Origin: Alkalibacterium sp.
Lineage (GTDB): Bacteria; Bacillota; Bacilli; Lactobacillales; Carnobacteriaceae_A
DNA length: 45,220 bases
Direction: 5' to 3'
Assembly (NCBI GenBank): GCA_020832185.1
Contig: JAFIFE010000013.1
Span: 1-45,220, forward strand
The notes under the pieces were generated by a model that worked only from the letters and a program-made list of their open reading frames with translations, was not told where the DNA came from and did no database searches. How positions within the stretch are numbered: the first letter of the stretch is position 1; each line of letters opens with the position of its first letter. The position numbers and the translations under genes are program-made. Below, piece by piece: positions 33,196-42,394 of this stretch.

Positions 33196-34575
33196 ATGGA
33201 AAAAATAACAATTTATCACACAAACGATATGCATTCTCATCTGACCTACTGGCCTAGAATTGCCCGTTATCTATCGGATGAAAAACAGAAAAAGCGTTCT
33301 GAAAATGAAACCGTCTTTGTATTCGACAGTGGAGATGCGACTGACCGGATGCACCCTTTAACCGAAGCGACAGACGGCAAAGCCATCGCTTCTTTGCTGC
33401 ATGATGGCAATTATGATGCAATCACTATTGGTAATAATGAAGGAATAGGTAACACAAAAGATCAGTTGAATAATCTTTTTACAGAATCAGAATACAAAGT
33501 AGTTGTATCAAATCTGTTAGATAAAGAGACGGGTTCAAGACCTGCCTGGGCTGAAGAATTGATCATTCTGGAAACCGCCGCTAAAAAGAAAATAGCCCTT
33601 ATTGGATGTACCATTCCATTGCAACTGAGTTACGATTCACTAGGTTGGGACGTTCTAGATCCTATTGAAACCATTACTCACATGATCCAGGAGCATAAAG
33701 ATGAGGTTGACGGATTCATACTGTTAAGTCATCTTGGACTGGATACCGATCGAGAAATAGCTTCACTCTTCCCGGAAATACTAGTTATTTTAGGTGGACA
33801 CACACACCATTTGCTTCCTGAAGGTGAAAAAGTCAATAATACCCTTATTGCGGGAGCAGGAAAATTTGGCAGGCATATCGGCATAGTTACTATAGAGCTG
33901 CTAGAGGCCTACAAAGGGCAGATGTCTGCTCAAGTCATTGATGTCAGAACGCAATTAGACGAAGAACCCGATGAGCAAAACCGTATGGAAGAATTAAAAT
34001 CGACTGGTAAATTACTGCTCGAAGAAGAATCTTTAGGAGTGCTGACCTATCCACTTGAAAAAAAGTGGACAAACCAGACAAATCTGATTTCACTGACATT
34101 AGAGGCCATGCGTGAAGCTTCAAATGGCGATGGCGCAATTATCAACGCCGGATTGTTTTTAAAATCGATTCCAAAAGGAACCACCAACCGAAGACAGCTG
34201 CATGAAGCCCTCCCGCACCCTATGCGATTGGTAGAAATCATATTAACTGGTCACAAGGTGATTGAAATGCTTAAGCAAATGGAAAACCAGCAGGATAAGT
34301 TAAAGACACTTTCTGTTAAAGGGTATGGGTTTAGAGGAGACGTATTTGGAGAACTCATTTATCAGGGGATCCAGATAAAAAATAATGAGGTCATTATCGA
34401 TAATAATCATATTATTTTGGATCGACTATATAAAATAATTACGGTAGACTACCTCATGTATGTCCCTTATTTTCCCGTTTTACAAGAAGAGACACAAGTG
34501 AAAATAATCAGCTCGGATTTCCTCAGAACCATTGTCGGAAATTATGTAAAAAAACAGTATCCAGCTCATGGATGA
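33196..34575 (+). CDS. yunD: YunD-like metallophosphatase / 5'-nucleotidase
   Basis: The 459-aa protein has HTNDMHSHL, DSGDATDR, GNNEGIG in place of the usual GNHE, LSHLG and GGHTHH, then a C-terminal 5'-nucleotidase domain. The GNNEGIG variation is typical of the YunD branch. There is no signal peptide. It leads a conserved Firmicute run with yutD and yutF. GGGTGGAGGAG precedes the ATG. Substrate unproven; nucleotide or sugar-nucleotide hydrolysis is the family expectation. Confidence 0.9.
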   Translation: MEKITIYHTNDMHSHLTYWPRIARYLSDEKQKKRSENETVFVFDSGDATDRMHPLTEATDGKAIASLLHDGNYDAITIGNNEGIGNTKDQLNNLFTESEYKVVVSNLLDKETGSRPAWAEELIILETAAKKKIALIGCTIPLQLSYDSLGWDVLDPIETITHMIQEHKDEVDGFILLSHLGLDTDREIASLFPEILVILGGHTHHLLPEGEKVNNTLIAGAGKFGRHIGIVTIELLEAYKGQMSAQVIDVRTQLDEEPDEQNRMEELKSTGKLLLEEESLGVLTYPLEKKWTNQTNLISLTLEAMREASNGDGAIINAGLFLKSIPKGTTNRRQLHEALPHPMRLVEIILTGHKVIEMLKQMENQQDKLKTLSVKGYGFRGDVFGELIYQGIQIKNNEVIIDNNHIILDRLYKIITVDYLMYVPYFPVLQEETQVKIISSDFLRTIVGNYVKKQYPAHG

Positions 34576-35375
34576 AAGGAAAAATCATAGTGGTCAATAA
34601 TAATGAAGAAGAACACAAAGCAGCACCTGAAGCGTCAGAAGAAATAGAAGCGCTTGTGAAAGCAGAAAATAAACTGATTAAAAAAATCGATTCAGAGACA
34701 CTTGAAATTAACAGCGATAAATATGCGATTAAAACAAATTACAGGGACGCCTTAGATATAGACTTACTGGAAGAAAGATATAGTGATTTGCTTGAAAAGT
34801 ATGATTACATTGTAGGTGATATGTCATATGGAAAGTTAAGACTAAGAGGATTTTATTATGACTCCAACAAAAAAGCACCAATCGATATGAAAATTTCGCA
34901 TCTGCAAGATTATCTGCTTGAATACTGCAGTTTTGGATGTGCCTATTTTGTTCTGGAAAGCCTGGAAACAAAAAATAAAAAACGTTCTTATCCTAATACG
35001 GATTCTGATTATGACGAACCAGCAAGAAAGGCTCCTAAAAACAGATCCGACAGATCGCGAAAAAGACCGGCTAAAAAGAACTATAATCAGTCCACTAAAT
35101 CTGCGTCAAAACCAGCAAACAAATTAGGGAACAAACCGGCGAGTAAACCTGCAAATAAAGCATCTGGCAAACCAGACCATAAACCGGCGAGCAGACCGTC
35201 AAGTAAACCTAAATCAAAATCGGCTGCTGATAAACCTCAAAAAAGTAATGAGAAAAAGACATTTACCAAGAAGAATCGTTCTGACAATCAATCTGAGAGC
35301 AAGCAGACTGAAAAGGTAAAAGAAGTAAAAAACGAAAAAGGCAATACCCGTTTTCAAATCAGAAAGAAAAAGTAG
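34572..35375 (+). CDS. yutD: YutD family protein (DUF1027) with basic disordered tail
   Basis: Residues about 45-135 hold the YutD domain (YAIKTNYRDALD, YDYIVGDMSYGKLRLRGFY and LLEYCSFGCAYFVL). From about residue 140 a Lys/Ser/Pro-rich tail of some 125 residues with repeated KPA-type units follows; YutD proteins are usually shorter. The ATG overlaps the yunD stop as ATGA; a GTG at 34590 has AAAGGA nine bases upstream and is a serious alternative start. Function is unknown; the basic tail suggests nucleic-acid or ribosome contact (inference). Confidence 0.88.
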   Translation: MKGKIIVVNNNEEEHKAAPEASEEIEALVKAENKLIKKIDSETLEINSDKYAIKTNYRDALDIDLLEERYSDLLEKYDYIVGDMSYGKLRLRGFYYDSNKKAPIDMKISHLQDYLLEYCSFGCAYFVLESLETKNKKRSYPNTDSDYDEPARKAPKNRSDRSRKRPAKKNYNQSTKSASKPANKLGNKPASKPANKASGKPDHKPASRPSSKPKSKSAADKPQKSNEKKTFTKKNRSDNQSESKQTEKVKEVKNEKGNTRFQIRKKK

Positions 35376-35395
35376 GATGTTAAAGGAGAAGGCCA

Positions 35396-36166
35396 ATGAC
35401 TGAAATGAACTATAAAGGATACCTCATAGATTTAGATGGGACGATGTACAAAGGCAAAGAACCCATCAAAGAGGCACCACACTTCATCAATTATTTAAAG
35501 AAAAATAAACAACCGTACCTTTTCCTTACTAATAACTCAACCAGCAGTCCAGCTGAAGTCGCAGTTAAATTAAAGGCTCAATTCAATATACCCGCGGAGG
35601 CCAATGATGTATATACTAGTTCACTGGCTACTGCAGACTACGTTAGACAGTTGAAGGGGAATCGTGTCTTTGTTATAGGAGAAAAAGGATTGATTGAAGC
35701 TCTTCAGGAAGCTGGATGCGAAATCGTTGACGAGGCAATTGATCATGTTGTAGTAGGATTGGACACTCAACTGACCTATGCTAAATGTGAACGTGCAAGT
35801 TTAGCTATTCAAAATGGCGCTTCTTTTATTGCGACAAATAAAGACACGAATTTACCTAATGAAAAAGGATTGGTCCCAGGAGCCGGGGCGATTGTCGCAC
35901 TGATTGAGAAATCCACGCGTGTAAAACCGACATTTGTAGGGAAACCGGAGAATTATATAATGGAGTCTGCCTTAAGGAAACTGGGTCTTGAGCGAAACGA
36001 AGTAGTTATGGTCGGAGACAATTATGAGACCGATATATTAGCAGGAATCAATAATGGCATAGATACATTACTCGTCCTGACTGGATTCACGTCGCGTGAC
36101 GATCTGAAAAACTACTCCAAGCAACCGACACATGTGGTCGATACCCTGGATGATTGGAGAGTCTAA
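35396..36166 (+). CDS. yutF: NagD-like HAD-IIA phosphatase YutF
   Basis: The 256-aa HAD enzyme has motif I DLDGTMY (nucleophile Asp), LTNNSTSSP as motif II, a long C2-type cap, KPENYIMESAL and MVGDNYETDI as motif IV. This matches the TIGR01457/YutF group, which dephosphorylates small phosphate esters; the natural substrate is unclear. AAAGGAGAAGG precedes the ATG. The next gene starts at its stop. Confidence 0.95.
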   Translation: MTEMNYKGYLIDLDGTMYKGKEPIKEAPHFINYLKKNKQPYLFLTNNSTSSPAEVAVKLKAQFNIPAEANDVYTSSLATADYVRQLKGNRVFVIGEKGLIEALQEAGCEIVDEAIDHVVVGLDTQLTYAKCERASLAIQNGASFIATNKDTNLPNEKGLVPGAGAIVALIEKSTRVKPTFVGKPENYIMESALRKLGLERNEVVMVGDNYETDILAGINNGIDTLLVLTGFTSRDDLKNYSKQPTHVVDTLDDWRV

Positions 36167-36167
36167 T

Positions 36168-36794
36168 ATGCTGATCCTCAAAAAAACAGCCGGATTTATC
36201 AGCCTGTTGTTACTGATTATTACTGTTAGCATAGCGGTCGTGATTTTGTTTACCCCGCTATACCATTTTACCGTGTGGTTTCATGATTTACCGCAGCGAC
36301 TGGATATGACATATAATACCCTGATTGAGAACTATTATGTGCTGATGAGGTATCTGCATTTTCCATGGATTCAAGAATTGAATCTTCCTGATTTCCCGAG
36401 TTCTGAAAGTGGATTGTTTCATTTTTGGGAAGTCAAAATTTTATTTTATATAAACTACGGCGTACTCTTCATTTCAGCTGCAGCAAGTGTTTTATACATC
36501 AGATATGTGAAACGAAATCGGTTGTTCTGGACGCTTCAAAAGCCGTTTTTCATAGCTAGCCTTGTTCCCCCCATGTTGCTAATGCTTTTGGCCATTAATT
36601 TTGATCGGATGTTTGTTATTTTCCATGAGTTGTTCTTTAATAATGATGCGTGGTTATTCAACCCATCAACCGATCCCATTATTCTCGCACTTCCTCAAGA
36701 ATTTTTCATGTACTGTTTCATTCTTTTCTTTATCCTTATAGAAGCTTCATTTATATTTGGGTATAGATACAGCAAGAAAAAGGCATTCAAATAA
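36168..36794 (+). CDS. TIGR01906 (DUF1461) family membrane protein
   Basis: The 208-aa protein has about four to five helices and the large loop typical of this family (YHFTVWFHDLP; FHFWEVKIL; FDRMFVIFHELFF and LFNPSTDPII). The conserved aromatic FHE and NPSTDPII motif is the hallmark; function unknown. The ATG at 36168 lies one base after the yutF stop, with TGGAGA upstream; an ATG at 36132 inside yutF was rejected. Confidence 0.9.
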   Translation: MLILKKTAGFISLLLLIITVSIAVVILFTPLYHFTVWFHDLPQRLDMTYNTLIENYYVLMRYLHFPWIQELNLPDFPSSESGLFHFWEVKILFYINYGVLFISAAASVLYIRYVKRNRLFWTLQKPFFIASLVPPMLLMLLAINFDRMFVIFHELFFNNDAWLFNPSTDPIILALPQEFFMYCFILFFILIEASFIFGYRYSKKKAFK

Positions 36795-36870
36795 AAAGCT
36801 GATCGATTCTGCAAGCACCCTTTGTCATTAAGGAAGGTGCTTTTGCATTGAATCGATCAGCTTTATTTTT
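36795..36870. terminator. Bidirectional compound hairpin terminator
   Basis: Outer arms AAAGCTGATCGATTC and GAATCGATCAGCTTT enclose an inner stem GCAAGCACC/GGTGCTTTTGC. T-rich ends lie on both strands between the TIGR01906 and pgpA stops. Confidence 0.9.
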
Positions 36871-36872
36871 AT

Positions 36873-37382
36873 TTATTTCATGACATCTGATATTTCTGGA
36901 TTATCATGAGCAACCCTACTGGCTGCGGCGGCGGCAATTGCTCCGACGATGTCATCCAGAAAAGTGTGGGTCTCGTTAGTATTCTTATGATCATCAAGTC
37001 GTGCAATGACCTTAGGTTTAGTCTTATCTAAAAAGCCGTAATTGGTAAAGCCAATCGACCCATACACGTTTACAATAGACAGGGCTAATATTTCGTCGAT
37101 GCCATACAATCCTTCATCTTCCTTGATGATTTCCTGCAGCGGGCTGGACAATTTTCCTTCTTCGCAAAGGACATCCAGTTCAACACCTGTAAGCACAGTA
37201 TTTTGAACTTCCCGTTTGCGTAGAACAGCCTTCACATTCTCCAAGCATAAGTCCATGGTGATATCAGACAAGTAAGGTTTCTGCAGATCGTAAACCAATT
37301 CTGCAATTTCTTCTAATTTAACTCCACGTTTTTCCAGTAATTCCAAAGCTACTCTGTGTAATTCTGAACCTGATTGTACCAT
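36873..37382 (-). CDS. pgpA: Phosphatidylglycerophosphatase A family protein (YutG type)
   Basis: The 169-aa protein matches the soluble-looking PgpA relatives of Bacilli: VALELLEKRGVKLEEIAELV, then VYGSIGFTNYGFLDK, KPKVIARLD and FLDDIVGAIAAAAASRV. PgpA enzymes dephosphorylate phosphatidylglycerophosphate, which would feed cardiolipin synthase here. The family assignment is firm; the activity of this form is by homology. GGAGGAATGCGAA precedes the ATG. Confidence 0.88.
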   Translation of the reverse strand: MVQSGSELHRVALELLEKRGVKLEEIAELVYDLQKPYLSDITMDLCLENVKAVLRKREVQNTVLTGVELDVLCEEGKLSSPLQEIIKEDEGLYGIDEILALSIVNVYGSIGFTNYGFLDKTKPKVIARLDDHKNTNETHTFLDDIVGAIAAAAASRVAHDNPEISDVMK

Positions 37383-37408
37383 TTCGCATTCCTCCTAATC
37401 GTTTTTGT

Positions 37409-38410
37409 TCAATCTTCAAATGATAATTTCGTACTTTGAATAGGTTGAGCATGTTCTTTAGGATAAATAGAGTGGATTGCATGATTGACAGCTGTAGGTG
37501 CTTCACCAAATCCAGTGGCAATCAATTTCAATTTTCCATCAAATGTATTACTGTCACCGGCAGCGTAAATACCTTCTGTAGTTGTTTCCATTTTAGAATT
37601 GACAACTATATCTGTCTGATCAAGTTGGATATTCCAGTCTTTTAGGGGACCGATTGAAGAAACGAATCCATAATTCACAATAAAGTAATCTAAATCGACC
37701 CTTGTCACCTTATCGCCTCTAGTTTCTTTAAATTCAACAGCCTGCAGGTGATTATTTTCCCCTATGAGCTGATGAGGGACGAAGGGGGTAAGGACATCTA
37801 CATTGGATGCATTTAGCATTGCAACGGATCCTTCATGTGCTCTGAAACGTTCTCTGCGGTGAACAAGGATAACTTTTTTAGCTATGCCTTCTAAGGTTAG
37901 AGCCCAGTCGACTGCAGTATCTCCACCGCCGCAAATGACGACTGTTTTATTTTTGTATTGCTCAAGATCCTTAACGATATAATGAAGGTTAGTATCTTCA
38001 AAACTATCGGACGAAGGGAGTGTCAGTTTTCGTGGCTGAAATGATCCTTGTCCCGTTGTGATAATCACTGTTTTCGAATAATGCACATCACGATTGGTAC
38101 TGATTTTAAACAAATGGTCATCCAGCTTTTCTATTGTCCGTACTTCCTGATCGAGACAAATGGTTTGATCAAAATGCTGCATTTGGGCGGTCAGCTGATG
38201 TATCAGTTCTTTTCCTGTTACACCTGCATAACCTCCCACATCATAAATCGTTTTCTCCGGATAAAGCAGAGATACTTGCCCACCTAGGACCGGTAAAGAT
38301 TCAATGATTTTTGTTTTCGCATTTCTCATGCCTGCATAAAAGGCGGCAAACATACCTACTGGACCACCGCCAATGATTGTTATGTCGTATAAATCCTCTG
38401 AAACTGTCAA
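37409..38410 (-). CDS. yumC: Ferredoxin/flavodoxin--NADP+ reductase (YumC, thioredoxin-reductase-like)
   Basis: The 333-aa flavoprotein has the FAD motif IIGGGPVGMFAA, GGQVSLLYPEK, the NADP motif VVICGGGDTAVDWAL with HRRERFRAH, and TEGIYAAGDSNTF. There is no CxxC redox pair, which separates the YumC type from thioredoxin reductase. It reduces ferredoxin or flavodoxin with NADPH. The TTG start at 38410 has GGAGGG six bases upstream. Confidence 0.95.
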   Translation of the reverse strand: MTVSEDLYDITIIGGGPVGMFAAFYAGMRNAKTKIIESLPVLGGQVSLLYPEKTIYDVGGYAGVTGKELIHQLTAQMQHFDQTICLDQEVRTIEKLDDHLFKISTNRDVHYSKTVIITTGQGSFQPRKLTLPSSDSFEDTNLHYIVKDLEQYKNKTVVICGGGDTAVDWALTLEGIAKKVILVHRRERFRAHEGSVAMLNASNVDVLTPFVPHQLIGENNHLQAVEFKETRGDKVTRVDLDYFIVNYGFVSSIGPLKDWNIQLDQTDIVVNSKMETTTEGIYAAGDSNTFDGKLKLIATGFGEAPTAVNHAIHSIYPKEHAQPIQSTKLSFED

Positions 38411-38440
38411 AACAAACCCTCCATAACTTATTCCTGAACT

Positions 38441-38923
38441 CTAATAAAATATACCAATGAGAAGAGCTATCAGTATGCCTGATAAGATCCCAAAGAAGAC
38501 TTCGATAGGTTTATGTCCCAAATGTTCTCTTGAATGACGTTCTTCCTCATCTATATCTTCTAGATTATCATGCTTATATTGTGTAAATGTTTTACGGAGA
38601 TCTTCAAAATCGGCAAGTAGTTCATTGATTAATATTCCATGTTCGCCACTTTGACGTCTGACTCCCATAGAATCAAACATAACGATGACACCAAATGTGG
38701 AAGCAATCGCAACATAAGGGGACTGTATCCCATATTCTGCAATCATGCTTGTAATCAGAGCTGTAACACCAGCAGAGTGAGAGCTAGGCATCCCACCTGT
38801 TGATGTAGCAAGAGCGACTGAAGAAGGACGTTTCAATAACAGAGCAACAGGCACTTTAATGATTTGCGAAAGGACAATAGCGGAAAAAGCGGCAACTAAC
38901 GGGTAATTGTTAAATAATATCAT
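38441..38923 (-). CDS. yuiD: Divergent PAP2 family protein (DUF212, YuiD-like)
   Basis: The 160-aa membrane protein shows GGMPSSHSAGVTALI, MFDSMGVRRQSGEHG and LGHKPIEVFFGILSG, the DUF212 signatures related to PAP2 phosphatases, with about four helices. It may act on a lipid phosphate, but the substrate is unknown. AAAGGAAGAG precedes the ATG. It leads the leftward yuiD-yumC-pgpA set. Confidence 0.93.
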   Translation of the reverse strand: MILFNNYPLVAAFSAIVLSQIIKVPVALLLKRPSSVALATSTGGMPSSHSAGVTALITSMIAEYGIQSPYVAIASTFGVIVMFDSMGVRRQSGEHGILINELLADFEDLRKTFTQYKHDNLEDIDEEERHSREHLGHKPIEVFFGILSGILIALLIGIFY

Positions 38924-39015
38924 ATATAACTCTTCCTTTTTTTAAAGTAAAAACCTCTTTAATAATAACATGAATAAACGCATATGATGACAAAAAAGTG
39001 TTACAATTAAAAATA

Positions 39016-39044
39016 TTGGAAAATGAGTAAAACTAAGGTACACT
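39016..39044 (+). promoter_or_regulatory. Candidate sigma-A promoter of ppiB
   Basis: TTGGAA (39016-39021), a 17-bp spacer and TACACT (39039-39044), each 4/6 to consensus, 31 bp before the ppiB start. Confidence 0.45.
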
Positions 39045-39075
39045 AAAATGAGATAAAAAATTAGGAGGAATTTTA

Positions 39076-39666
39076 ATGAGCGAGTTTCCACAGTTAAATT
39101 TAGAACAGGTTAAAGGACCAAAAGCAGTTATGAGAACCAACATGGGTGAAATGACTATTCAGTTATTTCCTGATGAAGCACCGAAAACAGTTGAAAACTT
39201 TATTGGACTGGCAAAAAAAGGGTACTATGATGGCGTTATTTTCCACAGAGTGATTTCTAATTTCATGATTCAGGGTGGCGATCCCACTGGAAGCGGTATG
39301 GGCGGAGACAGCTTATTCGGCGGATCATTCGAAGATGAATTCAGTCCCAACTTGTATAACTTGAACGGGGCTCTTTCTATGGCTAATGCCGGACCTAATA
39401 CGAATACAAGTCAGTTCTTCATCGTAACCATGAGCGATATTCCACAACAGATGGTCTCTCAGCTTGAAGATGCCGGTTTCCCTGAAGAAGTAATTGAAGC
39501 ATACAAAACAAATGGTGGAACACCATGGTTAGATCAGAAACACACTGTATTTGGTCATTTGATTGATGGGCAAGATGTTTCTAAAGCGATTGAAAATGTT
39601 GAGAAAAATGCAATGGACAAACCTAACAAAGATATCATTATTGAGACTATTACAATCATTGACTAA
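39076..39666 (+). CDS. ppiB: Cyclophilin-type peptidyl-prolyl isomerase
   Basis: The 196-aa protein has [21 protein letters not shown] (catalytic Arg in FHRV), [28 protein letters not shown] and the FGHLIDG motif. The inserted loop after FIVTM (about residues 117-147, ending [11 protein letters not shown]) is common in Lactobacillales cyclophilins. It is cytoplasmic, without signal peptide, and speeds prolyl isomerisation during folding. TAGGAGG precedes the ATG. Confidence 0.96.
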   Translation: MSEFPQLNLEQVKGPKAVMRTNMGEMTIQLFPDEAPKTVENFIGLAKKGYYDGVIFHRVISNFMIQGGDPTGSGMGGDSLFGGSFEDEFSPNLYNLNGALSMANAGPNTNTSQFFIVTMSDIPQQMVSQLEDAGFPEEVIEAYKTNGGTPWLDQKHTVFGHLIDGQDVSKAIENVEKNAMDKPNKDIIIETITIID

Positions 39667-39699
39667 AGCGTCTTAAATAATCGTGTAGGAGGTTGATCC

Positions 39700-40554
39700 A
39701 TGTTAGGTGCAATCGAAGCCGGTGGAACAAAGTTTGTTCTGGCTGTGAGCGATGATGAGTTGACTATTATAGAACGGGTGTCTATACCAACCACAACGCC
39801 CGAAGAAACTTTCAAGAAAGTATTTGAATTCTTTGACAACTATAAAGTTAAAGCAATAGGGATTGGATCATTTGGCCCAATAGATGTAAATACTGCATCA
39901 GATTCTTACGGGTTTATTACTTCAACTCCTAAAACCGCCTGGGAGAATACTGATTTCATCGGTATGATGAAAGAACGGTACCCTGTCCCTATGGGATGGA
40001 CTACAGATGTGAATGCTGCTGCATTAGGGGAACTAAATTATGGAGCTGCAAAAGGCATGTCATCTTGTCTTTACTTGACAGTAGGGACGGGCGTGGGCGG
40101 AGGTGCTGTTATTAACGGCGAACCACTTGAAGGGTTTGGGCATCCAGAAATGGGTCACATACTTGTCAGGAAACACACCACAGATACATTTGATGGGAAT
40201 TGTCCTTATCATAATGATTGTCTTGAAGGCCTTGCAGCAGGACCCGCGATAGAAAAACGGTACAATAAAAAAGCACAGGATCTGAGTGACAATGATGACG
40301 TATGGGAAGTCGAAGCCTATTATCTTGCACAAGCTTTAATGAGCTATACTTTGACTATAAGTCCCGAAAAAATCATCCTGGGGGGCGGAGTTATGAAGCA
40401 AGCTCAGTTATTCCCACTGATCAGAAATCAGTTTGCCAGCTTGTTAAATGACTATGTGCAAACCCCTGATTTAGATGACTATATTGTTTCACCATCTTTA
40501 AAAGACGATGCCGGGATTACAGGCTGTCTGATACTTGCGCAAAGAGCACTATAA
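39700..40554 (+). CDS. ROK-family fructokinase
   Basis: The 284-aa kinase has EAGGTKF at the start, GIGSFGPID, catalytic Asp103 in TTDVNAAALGE, LTVGTGVGGGAV and the zinc-site region GHPEMGHILV followed by CPYHNDCLEG. This is the Firmicute fructokinase branch, making fructose 6-phosphate, which would join Pgi. TAGGAGG precedes the ATG. No PTS or sucrose gene is adjacent. Confidence 0.93.
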   Translation: MLGAIEAGGTKFVLAVSDDELTIIERVSIPTTTPEETFKKVFEFFDNYKVKAIGIGSFGPIDVNTASDSYGFITSTPKTAWENTDFIGMMKERYPVPMGWTTDVNAAALGELNYGAAKGMSSCLYLTVGTGVGGGAVINGEPLEGFGHPEMGHILVRKHTTDTFDGNCPYHNDCLEGLAAGPAIEKRYNKKAQDLSDNDDVWEVEAYYLAQALMSYTLTISPEKIILGGGVMKQAQLFPLIRNQFASLLNDYVQTPDLDDYIVSPSLKDDAGITGCLILAQRAL

Positions 40555-40558
40555 AAGT

Positions 40559-40640
40559 AAACGTGTTCCTGATTTACTGGAGACTTTCAAGATTGAATGT
40601 AATCAATCAGAGCCTTCGTAAAAAAGGAACACGTTTTTTT
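40559..40640. terminator. Terminator between convergent fructokinase and patB
   Basis: Outer arms AAACGTGTTCC and GGAACACGTTT followed by Ts; the 55-nt loop has a perfect inner stem GATTGA/TCAATC. Confidence 0.8.
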
Positions 40641-41814
40641 AATTTACAGAGGAATCGAATACAGTCTTCACACGGTTCAGTCCATCTATCAGCACTGAGT
40701 GCGGCACAGCAAAGTTCATACGCATATAGGCTTGACCGTTAGGGCCATAACTGATTCCATCATTCAATGCGATTTTACCTTTTTCAACGAAAAATTCTCT
40801 TAACTTGTCGGGTTCTATATTTAATGGAGACGCATCAAACCAGAATAAGTAAGTTGATTCAGGAGTCATATAGCTGACGTATGGAAGGTGATCATCAAAA
40901 AATGCCATTATCGTTTGTCTGTTGAGTTCCAGATAGGCAAGCAACTCATGTCTCCATTCTTCAGATTCAGAAAATGCTGCTTCGGTTGCACACATACCGA
41001 AACTGTTTACCGCATCTAATTCAGTCAGCTGAAGAACGTCTTCAATCTTTTTAAACAGTCGTTCATCAAAAACGATGATGAATGACAGTTTAGCCCCTGC
41101 AACATTAAAGGTTTTACTAGCAGAGTGTAAGGTAATGACCCATTGTTTATACGACTCTTTTAGTGTAACTGGTGAAATTGACTGATAACCGGGATACACT
41201 AGATCGCTATGAATTTCGTCACTGATCAAAATGACCTCATGCTTGATACAAAGTTCAACTAAAGTAGACAATTCGTTTCTGTTCCAGACACGGCCTCCGG
41301 GATTATGCGGGTTACTCAAAATAAATAGTTTAACTTTAGGGTTTTTTATAGTGGTCTCAATGTCATCAAAGTCCATGATGTATTGTCCTTCTTCTATTAT
41401 AAGCTTTGAGCGGTGCACGGTACGGTTATTTCTATCGGCCATCGCAGCAAAAGGGGTATATACTGGATCGTGAATCAAAATACCATCTCCTGGATCGGTG
41501 AGCGCCTGTATGATTACACCAATGGAAGAGAGAACACCAGGGGAAAACTGAATATGTTCTTTATCTACTTTCATATGGTGATGGGTATCCTGCCAATTGA
41601 TTATTGCAGAATAGAGACTGTCTTTAGGAAAAGTGTAACCCATAATTTCCTCACTAATCATATGTCGAAGGGCTTTTTTTATAGGGGGGGCATTTTCGAA
41701 ATCCATATCGGCAATCCACATAGGTAATAGGTCTTTGTCTCCAAACAATTCACTGATCTTATCCCACTTAACACTGCCTGTATTTGTTCGGTTAATGATT
41801 TTATCAAATGTCAT
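40639..41814 (-). CDS. patB: MalY/PatB family aminotransferase, C-S beta-lyase
   Basis: The 391-aa PLP enzyme opens MTFDKIINRTNTGSVKWD and has MWIADMDF, FSPGVLSSI, NPHNPGGRVW, SDEIHSDLVYPG and the Schiff-base lysine in HSASKTFNVAG. PatB-type enzymes cleave cystathionine and cysteine conjugates to a thiol or homocysteine, pyruvate and ammonia. GAGGAGTGAGCTT selects the ATG at 41814; an ATG-like start at 41850 would add 12 residues with no site. Confidence 0.93.
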   Translation of the reverse strand: MTFDKIINRTNTGSVKWDKISELFGDKDLLPMWIADMDFENAPPIKKALRHMISEEIMGYTFPKDSLYSAIINWQDTHHHMKVDKEHIQFSPGVLSSIGVIIQALTDPGDGILIHDPVYTPFAAMADRNNRTVHRSKLIIEEGQYIMDFDDIETTIKNPKVKLFILSNPHNPGGRVWNRNELSTLVELCIKHEVILISDEIHSDLVYPGYQSISPVTLKESYKQWVITLHSASKTFNVAGAKLSFIIVFDERLFKKIEDVLQLTELDAVNSFGMCATEAAFSESEEWRHELLAYLELNRQTIMAFFDDHLPYVSYMTPESTYLFWFDASPLNIEPDKLREFFVEKGKIALNDGISYGPNGQAYMRMNFAVPHSVLIDGLNRVKTVFDSSVN

Positions 41815-41921
41815 AAGCTCACTCCTCTTATTTTCTATATATTTACTCAAGTATTATCTAATTCGAGATTAAAATCAAGCACACGAAGGTCCAAGGTTAG
41901 TTTCCAAAATGATTACTTTCA

Positions 41922-41930
41922 TGCTATACT
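41922..41930 (+). promoter_or_regulatory. Candidate extended -10 promoter of yugI
   Basis: TGCTATACT is a TGN-TATACT extended -10 element, 45 bp upstream of the yugI start; the -35 region (41902-41907, TTCCAA) is weak, as is common for extended -10 promoters. Confidence 0.55.
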
Positions 41931-41975
41931 ATTCATGATGATTTCAAAAAACCCTGATGACGGAGAGGGGAATTC

Positions 41976-42359
41976 ATGGTGTACAAAATTGGCCAAAAAG
42001 TTAGAGGAGAAGTCATCGGTATTCAACCCTATGGTGTCTTCGTAGCAATAGATGAAGAGACACAAGGGTTAATTCATATTTCTGAATTGAAACATGGCTA
42101 CATCAAGAGCATTTCTGAAGTTGTAAATAAGGGAGATATCGTTGATGTTATTATAATGGATATCGATGAGTACTCACACAAAATCAGTTTATCACTGAGA
42201 AGTTTGCACAAACCAAAATTTCATCCGTTTTCTAATAGAAGGAACATAGCAAGATACGGGAATAAAACAGGTGTCGGTTTTAAATCGATCGAAGATAAAT
42301 TACCAGGCTGGGTTGAACTGGCATTAAAAGAAATTGATACACGCAAAAGCAGTAAGTAA
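41976..42359 (+). CDS. yugI: S1-domain RNA-binding protein (YugI/GSP13/CvfD-like)
   Basis: A single S1 domain fills residues 1-75 (GQKVRGEVIGIQPYGVFVAI; GLIHISEL; VDVIIMDIDEYSHKISLSLR), followed by a basic tail. Length and layout match general stress protein 13 of Bacillus and CvfD of streptococci, which bind RNA or ribosomes. GGAGAGGGG precedes the ATG, which is assigned at 41976 (ATGGTG). Confidence 0.93.
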   Translation: MVYKIGQKVRGEVIGIQPYGVFVAIDEETQGLIHISELKHGYIKSISEVVNKGDIVDVIIMDIDEYSHKISLSLRSLHKPKFHPFSNRRNIARYGNKTGVGFKSIEDKLPGWVELALKEIDTRKSSK

Positions 42360-42394
42360 GATATTATATTGATTATATGCTTAGAAAGGTGTTA

